From Paraburkholderia flagellata (GTDB taxonomy: Bacteria > Pseudomonadota > Gammaproteobacteria > Burkholderiales > Burkholderiaceae), in contig NZ_JAJEJT010000003.1 in the NCBI RefSeq assembly GCF_021390645.1, positions 1,364,001 through 1,428,000 on the forward strand: a stretch of 64,000 bases of DNA, given 5' to 3'. Shown here piece by piece: positions 35,561 through 44,294 of the stretch. Below the pieces are notes generated by a model. The model had not been told where the DNA came from and did not search any database. It saw only the letters and a list, made by a program, of their open reading frames with translations. The stretch's first letter is position 1. Each line of letters opens with the position of its first letter. The position numbers were made by a program, and so were the translations under genes.

Positions 35561-36277
35561 TTAGCCCTCGTGTGCGACGGCACCTGCCGTACGAACCCTG
35601 GGCGGCCGGTCGCGCAGCAGCAGCGGCGTTAAACGCCGGTTGGCTGTTTGCGCCGCCCACTCGCAATACGCGGCGCTGCCGAGCACCCAGCCCTTGAGCG
35701 TGGACTGCATCAGATTTTCGACCTCGCGCTCGTCAAGAGGCTGTGCGCTCAAATCGCGGTAGGACTGCTGGCGCTCGAACGGCGTATTGCCGAGTGCACG
35801 GTAGAGTGGATGGTCCTTGATGAGGCGGTCGACACGCAGCCCGATGTGGTGCGTGTAGCTCGACCATGGGTAGTTTCCCGGTTCGGCCACAAGGCCGTTG
35901 CGCACCGGCGCATGATCGATGATCTGACTTGCGAGCAGGAAATACCGGTCGGGCTCGATCACGGTTGCGTGATACCCGCCACGCCACACCGTACCGCGGC
36001 GTCCATGGCGGCGGTTGAAGGTGTCGACATAGCGACGGCCAACCGCCTGCATCGCCATCGCCAGGCTCGATTCGTATGAAGGCGTGACGAGGAACTGCAC
36101 CGCGTCGGGCATGAGTACCCACGCGTGGACTGCCAGATCGGCGACGCGCGCTGCGTCTGCCAGGCAGGTGAGGAAGTAAAGGTAGTCTCCTTCGTCGAGG
36201 AATGCGGGCCCCGTGAGCCCCTGCAAGATAACGTGCTGCGGTTGTTCTGGGACGTAGTGCCGTGCAAGCCGTGTCAT
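35561..36277 (-). CDS. REP-associated tyrosine transposase (RayT)-like protein with degenerate HUH motif
   Basis: The 238-residue protein has the Y1 transposase frame of TnpA-REP proteins: early QPQHVILQG, VLMPDAVQFLV where the family has MPNHVHLL, and a candidate catalytic Tyr83 in RRYVDTFNRRHGRRGTVWRGGYHATVI. The two metal-binding His of HUH are replaced by Ala59 and Gln61, so nicking activity is doubtful. It is flanked upstream by TCCGATA repeats, and no inverted terminal repeat or target duplication is seen. It may be a domesticated DNA-binding protein. The gene converges on the LysR gene with a 51-base gap. Confidence 0.75.
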   Translation of the reverse strand: MTRLARHYVPEQPQHVILQGLTGPAFLDEGDYLYFLTCLADAARVADLAVHAWVLMPDAVQFLVTPSYESSLAMAMQAVGRRYVDTFNRRHGRRGTVWRGGYHATVIEPDRYFLLASQIIDHAPVRNGLVAEPGNYPWSSYTHHIGLRVDRLIKDHPLYRALGNTPFERQQSYRDLSAQPLDEREVENLMQSTLKGWVLGSAAYCEWAAQTANRRLTPLLLRDRPPRVRTAGAVAHEG

Positions 36278-36294
36278 GCTGAATTAACCGGAAA

Positions 36295-36328
36295 TCCGAT
36301 ATGAGAAAGCGATCCGATAGGTATCGGA
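36295..36328. repeat. Triple TCCGATA element in the leader of the RayT-like gene
   Basis: TCCGATA occurs at 36295-36301 and 36313-36319, with its complement TATCGGA at 36322-36328. The last two form a 16-bp palindrome with a GG centre. The group starts 18 bases upstream of the RayT-like start codon. Confidence 0.5.
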
Positions 36329-36559
36329 CGCTCGACGGTGTGTAACGTGGATACACGATCAAATTCTATGAGTCGCGAGCGCGCGTCCGCGTCGCAAACA
36401 AGCCTTTTTTCTGGCCTCAATTCGCTGATTTGACGGTTCGCACGCAGCGTTTTTTATGCCGCCGCTGAATAGCAGCGCCGCGCCCAGTTCTCCATTCGCA
36501 GTCAGCTGAACCGGTGGACCGTTGCAGACGACCACGCAATGCGTGACCGTAGCGAGGTA

Positions 36560-36949
36560 TCACGTGTCGCCGGTGGGAACGATTCCCGCGGCCTCGACCA
36601 TCAGAATCACCGTTTTCTCTGGTGCTCGCGGGCGATGAAGCAGGCCTTTACGCACGACAAAGGCTTGTCCCGGACTCAAATCCACGAGCCTGTCCTCGAG
36701 GTCGATCAGGAAGTGCCCACTCACGACGTAAAAGAATTCGTCCTCTGCGTCGTGTTTGTGCCAGTGATATTCGCCCTGCACGACACCTAGCCGGACCACC
36801 GACTGGTTCACCTGGCAGAGCGTCTGGTTGTACCAGGGATGGCTGTTTGCCGCCACGAGAGCAGGCACGTCGATAATTTCGCCCAAGGAGTAGAGGACGT
36901 TAATACGGGTCAGATACGGAAAGGCATCGGTGCTCACATGGATCTCCAT
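36560..36949 (-). CDS. Small cupin-domain protein
   Basis: The 129-residue single-domain cupin has motif 1 as GEYHWHKHDAEDEFFYVVSGHFLID (His, His, Glu and Gly in canonical order) and motif 2 as PGQAFVVRKGLLHRP. A metal site is likely. Family members act as isomerases, sugar-binding or dioxygenase-like proteins or sensors. It precedes an AraC gene on the same strand, though 71 bases separate them and the AraC gene lies upstream in the direction of transcription. A joint regulatory role is possible. Confidence 0.8.
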   Translation of the reverse strand: MEIHVSTDAFPYLTRINVLYSLGEIIDVPALVAANSHPWYNQTLCQVNQSVVRLGVVQGEYHWHKHDAEDEFFYVVSGHFLIDLEDRLVDLSPGQAFVVRKGLLHRPRAPEKTVILMVEAAGIVPTGDT

Positions 36950-37020
36950 GAACGCTCGTTCGTGTCGAACATGCGAGCCACTCTAGGCGGTGGCGGTTCT
37001 ATGCGTCTTGTACCTGAGCG

Positions 37021-37863
37021 TCAATCTTTGGTACAGGAGCGATCTTCGAGCAACCGCGCGCGGTACGCACCGGGTGTCAGCCCCATCCTGCGATGAAAGA
37101 CGCGCGTAAAGTGGCTTTGGTCGGCGAAACCGGCGGCCTGAGCAATGGCTGCGAGCGAATGGTGCCCATCGGCCAATTGAGCGCAGGCGAAGTCGAGTCG
37201 AAGCTGGCGCACGTAATCGCCCACGGTACAGCCAAAGTGCTTGCGGAATTCACGCGCGAGGTGGTCGGCGCAAACGTGGTTGTCCGAAGCAATTTCATCC
37301 AGCGTCAACGACTCGCGAAAGCGATCGTGCAGCAATGCTTCCACCCGACCGAGCCATCGACGTGAACCGCCAACCGTCGCCGCACGCGGGGCGGACCGTT
37401 CGCACGCGGCAAGAAGTTCGAGTACCAGGCCTTCAACTGCCAACGGCGTAGCCGAATCCTGTTCACGGCACTCGCGGACCAGACGGCGCATGAACGACAG
37501 CGGCGCTCCGCTGGCAAAGTCATCGGGACGATCGAGGACCCGCGTGCGGCCACCAAGCCGCTGCAGCCACAAGGACGAAAACTCGAGATGGAGTGCCTTG
37601 CCGCCGGCCCCGTACCAGCAATTTGCATGCGGTACGCCTGCGGGGAAAAACGTCAGTGACATCGGCCCGTCTTCGCCGCGCCGTGTCGGCCAGGATCGCG
37701 TGCCGCGTCCGTCCAGCACGAAACAGAAAAACGGATTCACATGTTCGTGCTCGGGGATGATCAGATCCGTTGCGAAAAGCGTCTCCACGATCGAGATGCC
37801 ATCATCGCCGTATTGCAGGGTGGTGGTGCCGAAATAGTCGCCCGGTTCAAGTACCCTCAGCAT
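37021..37863 (-). CDS. AraC-family transcriptional regulator with cupin-like sensor domain
   Basis: The 280-residue protein combines an N-terminal cupin-like ligand domain (about 1-100, HEHVNPFFCFVLDG) with a C-terminal double helix-turn-helix of the AraC type (SLTLDEIASDNHVCADHLAREFRKHFG to QSHFTRVFHRRMGLTPGAYR). The neighbouring cupin gene, 71 bases downstream on the same strand, is its likely target or partner. The effector is unknown. Confidence 0.88.
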   Translation of the reverse strand: MLRVLEPGDYFGTTTLQYGDDGISIVETLFATDLIIPEHEHVNPFFCFVLDGRGTRSWPTRRGEDGPMSLTFFPAGVPHANCWYGAGGKALHLEFSSLWLQRLGGRTRVLDRPDDFASGAPLSFMRRLVRECREQDSATPLAVEGLVLELLAACERSAPRAATVGGSRRWLGRVEALLHDRFRESLTLDEIASDNHVCADHLAREFRKHFGCTVGDYVRQLRLDFACAQLADGHHSLAAIAQAAGFADQSHFTRVFHRRMGLTPGAYRARLLEDRSCTKD

Positions 37864-38121
37864 GGGACTTCTCCCAAAGAGACGTTGCAGTCGATATTAC
37901 ACACATCGACGGAACCGTTTGAAAGGCCGTGACGCGCTGACACGGTCCCGCTTTGTATTCGAGTGTATCGACAGCGTGCGTTGGTACAGGCGCCTACAAA
38001 ACCGCCGTTCCAGGAAACGAATGAGATACATCCTCGCGTTCCAATACCGCATGGCGGGCCGAGAGGTCCATGTTATTCGTCGCGAGCGAAGCGCTCGACA
38101 GGAAAGAGAGGATTTTCAGCT

Positions 38122-38349
38122 ATGGGTTCATTGAGCATCTGGCATTGGATGATCGTTCTGCTAATCGTGGCACTAATTTTCGGTACGAAGAAGCTACGGA
38201 ACATTGGCGGCGATCTGGGCGGCGCGGTGAAGGGATTCAAGGAAGGCATGGCGCAAAGCGAAATGCCCGAAGCGCAGCGTGAACTGCCGCGCAGCGGTGC
38301 CGTCGACATGGAAGCAAAAGACGTGACGCGTTCGAGCGACTTCCGCTAG
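38122..38349 (+). CDS. tatA: Twin-arginine translocase subunit TatA-like, stand-alone copy
   Basis: TatA subunits polymerise into the pore of the Tat exporter. The 75-residue protein has one transmembrane helix (about residues 6-20), the hinge motif FGTKKL, and an amphipathic helix ([14 protein letters not shown]). AGAGAGGA precedes ATG 38122. No tatB or tatC is adjacent, so this is an extra, isolated copy. It may replace or modulate the main TatA under certain conditions. Two Tat substrates lie in this window (the HiPIP and the polygalacturonase). Confidence 0.85.
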   Translation: MGSLSIWHWMIVLLIVALIFGTKKLRNIGGDLGGAVKGFKEGMAQSEMPEAQRELPRSGAVDMEAKDVTRSSDFR

Positions 38350-38528
38350 CCACTGCCGTTTCAGACTCGTCCCGCGTGAATACGCCTTCGCGGCAATGGA
38401 CCGTAAAACGGGCGGCGGTCGGCTGAATCCATAGTGCACTTCGTGCGCTGTCGGAGCGAGTGTCCGGATGGTGGTGCAATATGGAATGCGGCCTGCGCAT
38501 TCCTGCGCGGCAATGACAGGAGTTGGTC

Positions 38529-38891
38529 ATGAAAGCGAACCTGCGATGGACCTTGTGTGCGTTTTTTCTGTTGACCGCCGCTGGCATGGCTCATGCCCAG
38601 TCGGCAAGTGCGCCAATGGACGCGTCGATGGCGCCGCCCGCGACGCAGGCGGCGCCCAGCGCGGCGAAATCGGATAGGGCACTCGCCCGTGCTGTGCGGC
38701 ACGCATTGTCGAGAGCACAAGGATTCAACGTTTCCGGCGTTTTCGTTCGCGCGCGAAGCGGCGCCGTCACACTGAGCGGGACGGTTCGCAGTGGCGACCA
38801 GATCCGCCAGGCCGAAGAGGTTACGCGTTCGGTGCAGGGCGTGACTTCGGTATCGAACAAGCTGACGCTCTTTCACGGCGGGAACGGCTGA
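38529..38891 (+). CDS. BON-domain periplasmic protein
   Basis: The 120-residue precursor has a signal peptide (about 1-23, cleavage near AHAQ) and one BON domain (RALARAVRHALSRAQGFNVSG to VQGVTSVSNKLTLF), an alpha-beta fold associated with the outer membrane and osmotic stress (OsmY type, single copy). GGAG stands 6 bases before ATG 38529. It follows tatA on the same strand after 179 bases. The BON role is probably lipid or envelope binding. Confidence 0.82.
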   Translation: MKANLRWTLCAFFLLTAAGMAHAQSASAPMDASMAPPATQAAPSAAKSDRALARAVRHALSRAQGFNVSGVFVRARSGAVTLSGTVRSGDQIRQAEEVTRSVQGVTSVSNKLTLFHGGNG

Positions 38892-39018
38892 TTAGCGCGC
38901 CGCGCGCGCGGCCAACCATGCGGCTGGCAGGAAGCGCAATTAGAACGGCGCACACTATCTCCAGTGCGAAGACGGCTTCGACGCACGGCGGCGCTATTCC
39001 CCAGTAATCCTCGATGAA

Positions 39019-39059
39019 TAAAAAAATGGCGCCGCAGGCATTCAGCCTGCGGCGCCATT
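39019..39059 (-). terminator. Rho-independent terminator of acnB
   Basis: A perfect 15-bp stem (arms 39025-39039 and 39045-39059, loop ATTCA) is followed on the minus strand by a run of six Ts. It lies 60 bases beyond the acnB stop. The A side of the stem could also assist termination of the convergent BON gene. Confidence 0.85.
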
Positions 39060-39118
39060 GCCTGGCGCTCCGGCGCGGATCTACAACGAAAACCCCGCGC
39101 CGTACCCCAGCATCACAT

Positions 39119-41704
39119 TTACATCGTCACCGTATCGGCCACTTCCTTGAAGTCTGCGATCTGGTCGAAGTTCATGTACTGATAGATCTTGTCGCCGTTG
39201 GCGTTGAGCACGCCCATGTCGGCCATGTACTCTTCCTTGGTCGGGATCTTGCCCAGACGCGAGCAGATTGCCGCCAGTTCCGCCGAGCCGAGGTACACGT
39301 TCGTGTTCTTGCCCAGACGGTTCGGGAAGTTACGCGTCGAGGTCGACATGACCGTCGCGCCTTCGCGCACCTGAGCCTGGTTACCCATGCATAGCGAGCA
39401 GCCCGGCATTTCGGTACGCGCGCCAGCCGTGCCGAACACACCGTAGTGGCCTTCTTCGGTCAGCTGCTTCTGGTCCATCTTGGTCGGCGGTGCGACCCAC
39501 AGCTTGACCGGAATGTCGCGCTTGCCTTCGAGCAGCTTCGACGCGGCACGGAAGTGACCGATGTTGGTCATGCACGAGCCGATGAACACTTCGTCGATCT
39601 TCGCGCCAGCGACGTCCGACAGCGTCTTCACGTCGTCCGGATCGTTCGGGCAGGCCACGATCGGCTCATGCACGTCGGCCAGATCGATTTCGATGACGGC
39701 AGCGTACTCGGCGTCCGCATCCGGTTGAAGCAGTTGCGGATCGGCCAGCCATGCTTCCATCGCCTTGATACGGCGCTGGAGGCTGCGCGGGTCCTGGTAG
39801 CCCTGGGCGATCATCCACTTCAGCAGCGTGATGTTGCTGTTGAGGTACTCGATGATCGGTTCCTTGTTCAGGTGCACCGTGCAACCGGCGGCCGAACGCT
39901 CAGCCGATGCATCCGAGAGTTCGAACGCTTGCTCGACCTTCAGGTCGGGCAGGCCTTCGATTTCGAGAATGCGGCCCGAGAAAATGTTCTTCTTGCCTTG
40001 CTTGGCGACCGTCAGCGTGCCTTGCTTGATGGCGTAGAGCGGGATGGCGTTGACGAGGTCACGCAGCGTGACGCCCGGCTGCATCTTGCCCTTGAAGCGC
40101 ACGAGCACCGATTCCGGCATGTCCAGCGGCATCGTGCCGGTGGCGGCCGCGAAGGCGACCAGACCCGAACCCGCCGGGAAGCTGATGCCGATCGGGAAGC
40201 GCGTGTGCGAATCGCCGCCGGTGCCGACGGTGTCGGGCAGCAGCATGCGGTTCAGCCACGAGTGGATCACGCCGTCGCCCGGGCGCAGCGCGATGCCGCC
40301 ACGGTTGCTGATGAAGTTCGGCAGCGTTTGGTGCGTCTTCACGTCCACCGGCTTCGGATAAGCGGCGGTGTGGCAGAACGACTGCATGACGAGGTCGGCC
40401 GAGAAGCCGAGGCACGCCAGGTCCTTCAGTTCGTCGCGCGTCATCGGGCCGGTGGTGTCCTGCGAGCCGACCGAGGTCATCTTCGGTTCGCAGTACGTGC
40501 CCGGGCGCACGCCCTGGCCTTCCGGCAGACCGCACGCGCGGCCGACCATCTTCTGCGCCAGCGAGAAACCCTTGCCGCTGTCGGCCGGCTGCTGCGGCAG
40601 GCGGAACAGCGTCGACGGGGCCAGACCCATCGCTTCACGCGCCTTGGCGGTCAGGCCGCGGCCGATGATCAGCGGAATGCGGCCGCCGGCGCGCACTTCG
40701 TCGAACAGCACGTCGGACTTGACCTGGAATTCGGCGATGACTGCGCCATTCTTCAGTGCCTTGCCTTCGTACGGGCGCAGTTCGACCACGTCGCCCATTT
40801 CCATCTGCGACACGTCGAGTTCGATCGGCAGGGCGCCGGCGTCTTCCATCGTGTTGTAGAAGATCGGGGCGATCTTGCCGCCCAGGCACACGCCGCCGAA
40901 GCGCTTGTTCGGGATGAAGGGGATGTCTTCGCCCGTGAACCACAGCACCGAGTTGGTGGCCGACTTGCGCGAGGAGCCGGTGCCGACCACGTCGCCCACG
41001 TAGGCGACCAGGTGACCCTTTTCCTTCAGCGATTCGATGAACTTGACCGGGCCGCGCTTGCCGTCTTCTTCCGGGGTGATGCCGGGGCGCGCGTTCTTCA
41101 GCATCGCCAGCGCGTGCATCGGGATGTCCGGGCGGGTGGTGGCGTCCGGGGCCGGCGAGAGGTCGTCGGTGTTCGTTTCGCCCGTCACCTTGAAGACGGT
41201 GATGGTCAGGCTTTGCGGCACTTCCGGACGGCTCGTGAACCATTCCGCGTCCGCCCAGCTTTGCAGCACGGCGCGCGCGTTGGCGTTGCCCTTGTCGGCC
41301 AGTTCCTTGACGTCGTGGAACTGGTCGAACATCAGCAGGGTTTTCTTCAGCGCGTCGGCAGCTACGGTGCCCACTTCGGCGTCGGCCAGCAGTTCGATCA
41401 GCGGCTGGATGTTGTAGCCGCCCAGCATCGTGCCGAGCAGTTCGGTGGCGCGAGCGCGCGAGATCAGCGCGCAGGCGGTCTCGCCCTTGGCCACGGCGGC
41501 GAGGAAGCCAGCCTTCACGCGGGCGGCTTCGTCAACGCCTGCGGGCACGCGGTTGGTGATCAGGTCGAGCAGGGTCTGCTCTTCGCCTGCGGGCGGATTC
41601 GTCAGCAGTTCCACCAGTTCGGCGGTCTGCTGAGCCGTGAGCGGCAGGGGAGGAATGCCGAGCGCGGCGCGTGCGGCTACGTGAGCGCGAAAATTTTCAA
41701 GCAT
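39119..41704 (-). CDS. acnB: Aconitate hydratase B
   Basis: AcnB interconverts citrate and isocitrate in the TCA cycle and can also handle 2-methylaconitate. The 861-residue length matches AcnB (about 865) rather than AcnA. It starts [26 protein letters not shown] and has the swivel and HEAT-like domains first. The [4Fe-4S] ligands appear as Cys near 710 ([10 protein letters not shown]) and Cys near 768 and 771 ([10 protein letters not shown]). ATG 41704 follows a modest ribosome-binding site. It is monocistronic, with a clear terminator and an upstream palindromic element. Confidence 0.97.
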   Translation of the reverse strand: MLENFRAHVAARAALGIPPLPLTAQQTAELVELLTNPPAGEEQTLLDLITNRVPAGVDEAARVKAGFLAAVAKGETACALISRARATELLGTMLGGYNIQPLIELLADAEVGTVAADALKKTLLMFDQFHDVKELADKGNANARAVLQSWADAEWFTSRPEVPQSLTITVFKVTGETNTDDLSPAPDATTRPDIPMHALAMLKNARPGITPEEDGKRGPVKFIESLKEKGHLVAYVGDVVGTGSSRKSATNSVLWFTGEDIPFIPNKRFGGVCLGGKIAPIFYNTMEDAGALPIELDVSQMEMGDVVELRPYEGKALKNGAVIAEFQVKSDVLFDEVRAGGRIPLIIGRGLTAKAREAMGLAPSTLFRLPQQPADSGKGFSLAQKMVGRACGLPEGQGVRPGTYCEPKMTSVGSQDTTGPMTRDELKDLACLGFSADLVMQSFCHTAAYPKPVDVKTHQTLPNFISNRGGIALRPGDGVIHSWLNRMLLPDTVGTGGDSHTRFPIGISFPAGSGLVAFAAATGTMPLDMPESVLVRFKGKMQPGVTLRDLVNAIPLYAIKQGTLTVAKQGKKNIFSGRILEIEGLPDLKVEQAFELSDASAERSAAGCTVHLNKEPIIEYLNSNITLLKWMIAQGYQDPRSLQRRIKAMEAWLADPQLLQPDADAEYAAVIEIDLADVHEPIVACPNDPDDVKTLSDVAGAKIDEVFIGSCMTNIGHFRAASKLLEGKRDIPVKLWVAPPTKMDQKQLTEEGHYGVFGTAGARTEMPGCSLCMGNQAQVREGATVMSTSTRNFPNRLGKNTNVYLGSAELAAICSRLGKIPTKEEYMADMGVLNANGDKIYQYMNFDQIADFKEVADTVTM

Positions 41705-41816
41705 TGGGGGACCTACTGGTATTGCGTTTGAAGGCGAAGGCTGTTCAGGCACTCCGAGGCTTTTCCAGGCACTGCTTCGACCGCGATTTTAATTGCAATG
41801 CCCTCTAACGTCAAAT

Positions 41817-41836
41817 GTCTTATGTCTTATATAAGA
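41817..41836. promoter_or_regulatory. Palindrome and direct repeats upstream of acnB
   Basis: GTCTTAT occurs twice in tandem (41817-41823 and 41824-41830) and merges into the perfect palindrome TCTTATATAAGA (41825-41836), about 113 bases upstream of the acnB start. It is a candidate operator, perhaps for a GntR-type central-carbon regulator. Confidence 0.5.
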
Positions 41837-41883
41837 GTTGGGCGCGACGCCAATGTCTGCGTGAAAAAGCCTGCGATTTTCCC

Positions 41884-42270
41884 TCAGGGTTTGCGGCCAA
41901 ACGCGTCGCGCAGCTTTCCCTTGGCTTTCCTGAGCGTGTTGCGCCGCGATTTGGGCAGGTTTTTGCCCGCGCGATTGATATAGAAGTTCAGCATCGACAT
42001 GGCCGACTGAAACGGCGTGCCCTTGCGCCGCCGGCTGCGCAGCGACGACTCCTTGAGCGAACGGGCAATCGCTTCGGCGCTGCCCGACTTGAATACGCCG
42101 GATTCGATGTCCATGGCGTCCCTCGTCTCGTTCACGTGTTTCGACCATTGATTCGTGGCGGCGCTCGATGTGCTTTTCGTCCGACTTTTAGCGGCGCTCG
42201 CGTGGGCATGACGCTGGCGTGCGGGGCGGCTGCCCTTGCGCCGCGTGGACGGATGCTGGCTCGTGCTCAT
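41884..42270 (-). CDS. DUF3175 family protein
   Basis: The 128-residue basic protein contains the DUF3175 core: AMDIESGVFKSGSAEAIARSLKESS followed by RRKGTPFQSAMSMLNFYINRAGKNL. The N-terminal 40 residues are Ser/Lys/Arg-rich and probably disordered. ATG 42270 is preceded by GGGGAGA. The family has no known function; its basic character suggests DNA or RNA binding. It is upstream of acnB on the same strand, with 179 bases between. Confidence 0.82.
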   Translation of the reverse strand: MSTSQHPSTRRKGSRPARQRHAHASAAKSRTKSTSSAATNQWSKHVNETRDAMDIESGVFKSGSAEAIARSLKESSLRSRRRKGTPFQSAMSMLNFYINRAGKNLPKSRRNTLRKAKGKLRDAFGRKP

Positions 42271-42426
42271 GACATCTCCCCTCAGACGATTCACCCGTTG
42301 CGCAAATGCAATACCGTCTGCCGCGCGCAGCGGATCCGGCACGCCTCATGCATCAACGTGGGTGTGTACACGCGCGGCGTGAGGCAAACGGCTCGCGCGC
42401 AGAACCGGCAAAGGAGGCAGTCGATC

Positions 42427-42717
42427 ATGAAGTCAACGCCACGCTACGAAGTGAACGTCTGCGGAGGCGATTTCCAGCATGTCCGGGAATGCTTTCGCGA
42501 ATGGAAAAACGAAACGCTTATCTACCGTCAGCACCAGAAGATGTTCGAGGGCCGCAACGAGGTGCGCCCGCTGGAGAAGCGCGAGTACGACAACACGGAG
42601 CAGGCGCGCAAGGCGCTGCAAAACGCCTGTGACCCGCACGATCCCTATGCGCTGGCTGCCGAAGTGAGCAATGGCGAGCGCGACATGTGGATTGTGATGG
42701 CGGCCTATCGGGAATAA
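42427..42717 (+). CDS. Small acidic/basic protein, unknown function
   Basis: The 96-residue protein is soluble and rich in charged residues, with a CGGDF segment near the start and one more Cys near residue 78. AAGGAGG stands 9 bases before ATG 42427. The C-terminal RDMWIVMAAYRE looks like a conserved tail. I recognise no family. It lies in a group of small conserved proteins near acnB, and might share stress regulation with them. Confidence 0.6.
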   Translation: MKSTPRYEVNVCGGDFQHVRECFREWKNETLIYRQHQKMFEGRNEVRPLEKREYDNTEQARKALQNACDPHDPYALAAEVSNGERDMWIVMAAYRE

Positions 42718-42924
42718 ATGATGAGCGCAGCATCGGCGCGAGACGGAGTGCGCCAGTGCAGACCCAAAAGATCAGACAGACGGGGAACGGGCTAGAGAAA
42801 TTACAAGCGTGACGGGCGGAATTGCAATTGCCACGCACAAGGGGCGCCGGTTAGCGCTGCGAAACCGTAAGCGGGATGTGCGCGCAACGATATCCCTGCA
42901 TGGATGCCGTTCAAGGAGCAGAGT

Positions 42925-43179
42925 ATGGGTCTTTCGACACACAATCCCACGCCGGACGAGTCCAAAGAAACCGCCGGCAAGCAGCGGGCGCACGATAAAC
43001 CCGCGCGGGGCGTGCCGGGCAGCTTCGATCAGCCAGAGTCACGGCCCGAGGTCATGCCGCGCGAGGGCGGGCCGCATCCGGAGCAGACGGCAGAGGTGCC
43101 GCTGGGCCACCACGGCAGGGCGGAGCCGCCGGGGTCGTTCGGGCACAACAGCGCGCCGGTGAAAAAGAAGAGCACTTAG
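42925..43179 (+). CDS. Small hydrophilic disordered protein, unknown function
   Basis: The 84-residue product is rich in Pro, Gly, Glu, His and Lys, with no hydrophobic stretch. AAGGAG stands 6 bases before ATG 42925. Its composition recalls seed/osmotic-stress hydrophilins and the protein at 7784-8020. No domain is visible. Confidence 0.6.
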   Translation: MGLSTHNPTPDESKETAGKQRAHDKPARGVPGSFDQPESRPEVMPREGGPHPEQTAEVPLGHHGRAEPPGSFGHNSAPVKKKST

Positions 43180-43355
43180 TCATACGAAACAAGCGGGCGA
43201 CCTAACTGACCTCACGCCGTTTCGTACACCCGCACTCGGACGCATCGACCAGCAGCCGCGAGGCGGCTGCGCGGTTGCTGGCGGCGATCTCCAGCGTGTG
43301 CTCCTGCGTGTCGTGTCGAAAAATCGGCGTCAAAAAACGATGAGCCGATCGCGCT

Positions 43356-44147
43356 TCAGGCGTGGCGGCCGGCCATCACGCCGCCGTCCACCGGCAGCAC
43401 GGTGCCCGTGATCCACGCGGCGTGAGGCGAGGCGAGAAAGAGCATGGCCTCGGCAACATCCGCGGGCTGACCGTTGCGCCCGAGCGGGTGAAACGCATTG
43501 AACCCCGGCAGCGTTTTGCTGACTTCGTCTTCGGTCATGAAGGTGCGATAGACCGGCGTTTCCACGACGCCCGGCGCGACCGTATTGACGCGGATGTTCG
43601 AGCGTGCGAGTTCGATGGCGAGATTGCGCGTGAGCGCATGCACGCCCGCATTCGCCGCCGAATATGCCGCGGAAGGCGTGGCGCCGATGGCCTGCAGCGC
43701 CCAGAGCGAACCCGTCTGCACGATCGCGCCGCCGCCGCGTTTGAGCATGGCTTTCGCAGCCGCCTGCGCCATGAAGAACTTGCCTTTGAGGATCGTGTCG
43801 AGAAAGCCGTCGTATTCGGCTTCGGTTACGTCGATAAACGCTTTGGGCCGGAAAATGCCGGCGTTGTTGATGAGAATGTCGACGCCGCCGAACGCCTCGG
43901 TCGCGAGGTCGACCAACGCAGCCGCGGTGGCGGGCAGCGCGATGTCGCCGGCATGAAAGCGCACGCTAGTGCCCGAAGGGTCGATTTGCGCTGCCGCTTC
44001 GCGCAACTTCGCCTCATCGCGGCCGCCGATGACGACGCGCGCGCCGCCCTTCACGAGACGCGTGGCGACTTCCTTGCCGATGCCGGAACCGCCGCCGGTG
44101 ACAATGGCGACCCTGGATGCAAAATCAAAAGAAAAACTATGGCTCAT
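43356..44147 (-). CDS. SDR-family oxidoreductase with Tyr-x3-Asn in place of Tyr-x3-Lys
   Basis: The 263-residue SDR has TGGGSGIG near 19-26, NNAG and an otherwise classical architecture. At the active site it reads Y162-S-A-A-N166, so the catalytic Lys is Asn. The codon is AAT at 43650-43652. The Ser of the triad is present in QTGSLWAL. ATG 44147 is preceded by GAGGAG. It diverges from a LysR gene. Either the enzyme is a weak oxidoreductase of a known Lys-less branch or it has a binding or other role. Confidence 0.85.
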   Translation of the reverse strand: MSHSFSFDFASRVAIVTGGGSGIGKEVATRLVKGGARVVIGGRDEAKLREAAAQIDPSGTSVRFHAGDIALPATAAALVDLATEAFGGVDILINNAGIFRPKAFIDVTEAEYDGFLDTILKGKFFMAQAAAKAMLKRGGGAIVQTGSLWALQAIGATPSAAYSAANAGVHALTRNLAIELARSNIRVNTVAPGVVETPVYRTFMTEDEVSKTLPGFNAFHPLGRNGQPADVAEAMLFLASPHAAWITGTVLPVDGGVMAGRHA

Positions 44148-44255
44148 GATGGACTCCTCGAAGTCGCGGAATGGGGGCGGCGCTGGCGGAACGGGATTCA
44201 TCCGGTGCCGCTTCTACAGCACGCATTCTGTTCTCGTCCTCATGCGGCTACAAAT

Positions 44256-44266
44256 CAGATAATCTG
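44256..44266. promoter_or_regulatory. Inverted repeat CAGAT-A-ATCTG between SDR and LysR genes
   Basis: The 11-base perfect inverted repeat lies 28 bases before the LysR start in a 147-base divergent region. It is a candidate LysR binding site. Confidence 0.5.
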
Positions 44267-44294
44267 TGCCTCATTGATAGAAAATATTTAGATC

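Noticed and set aside
39446..41731. A 761-codon plus-strand frame opposite acnB
   Set aside because: It is antisense to a certain gene and has the Arg/His/Ala-rich, domain-free composition of GC-rich shadow frames.
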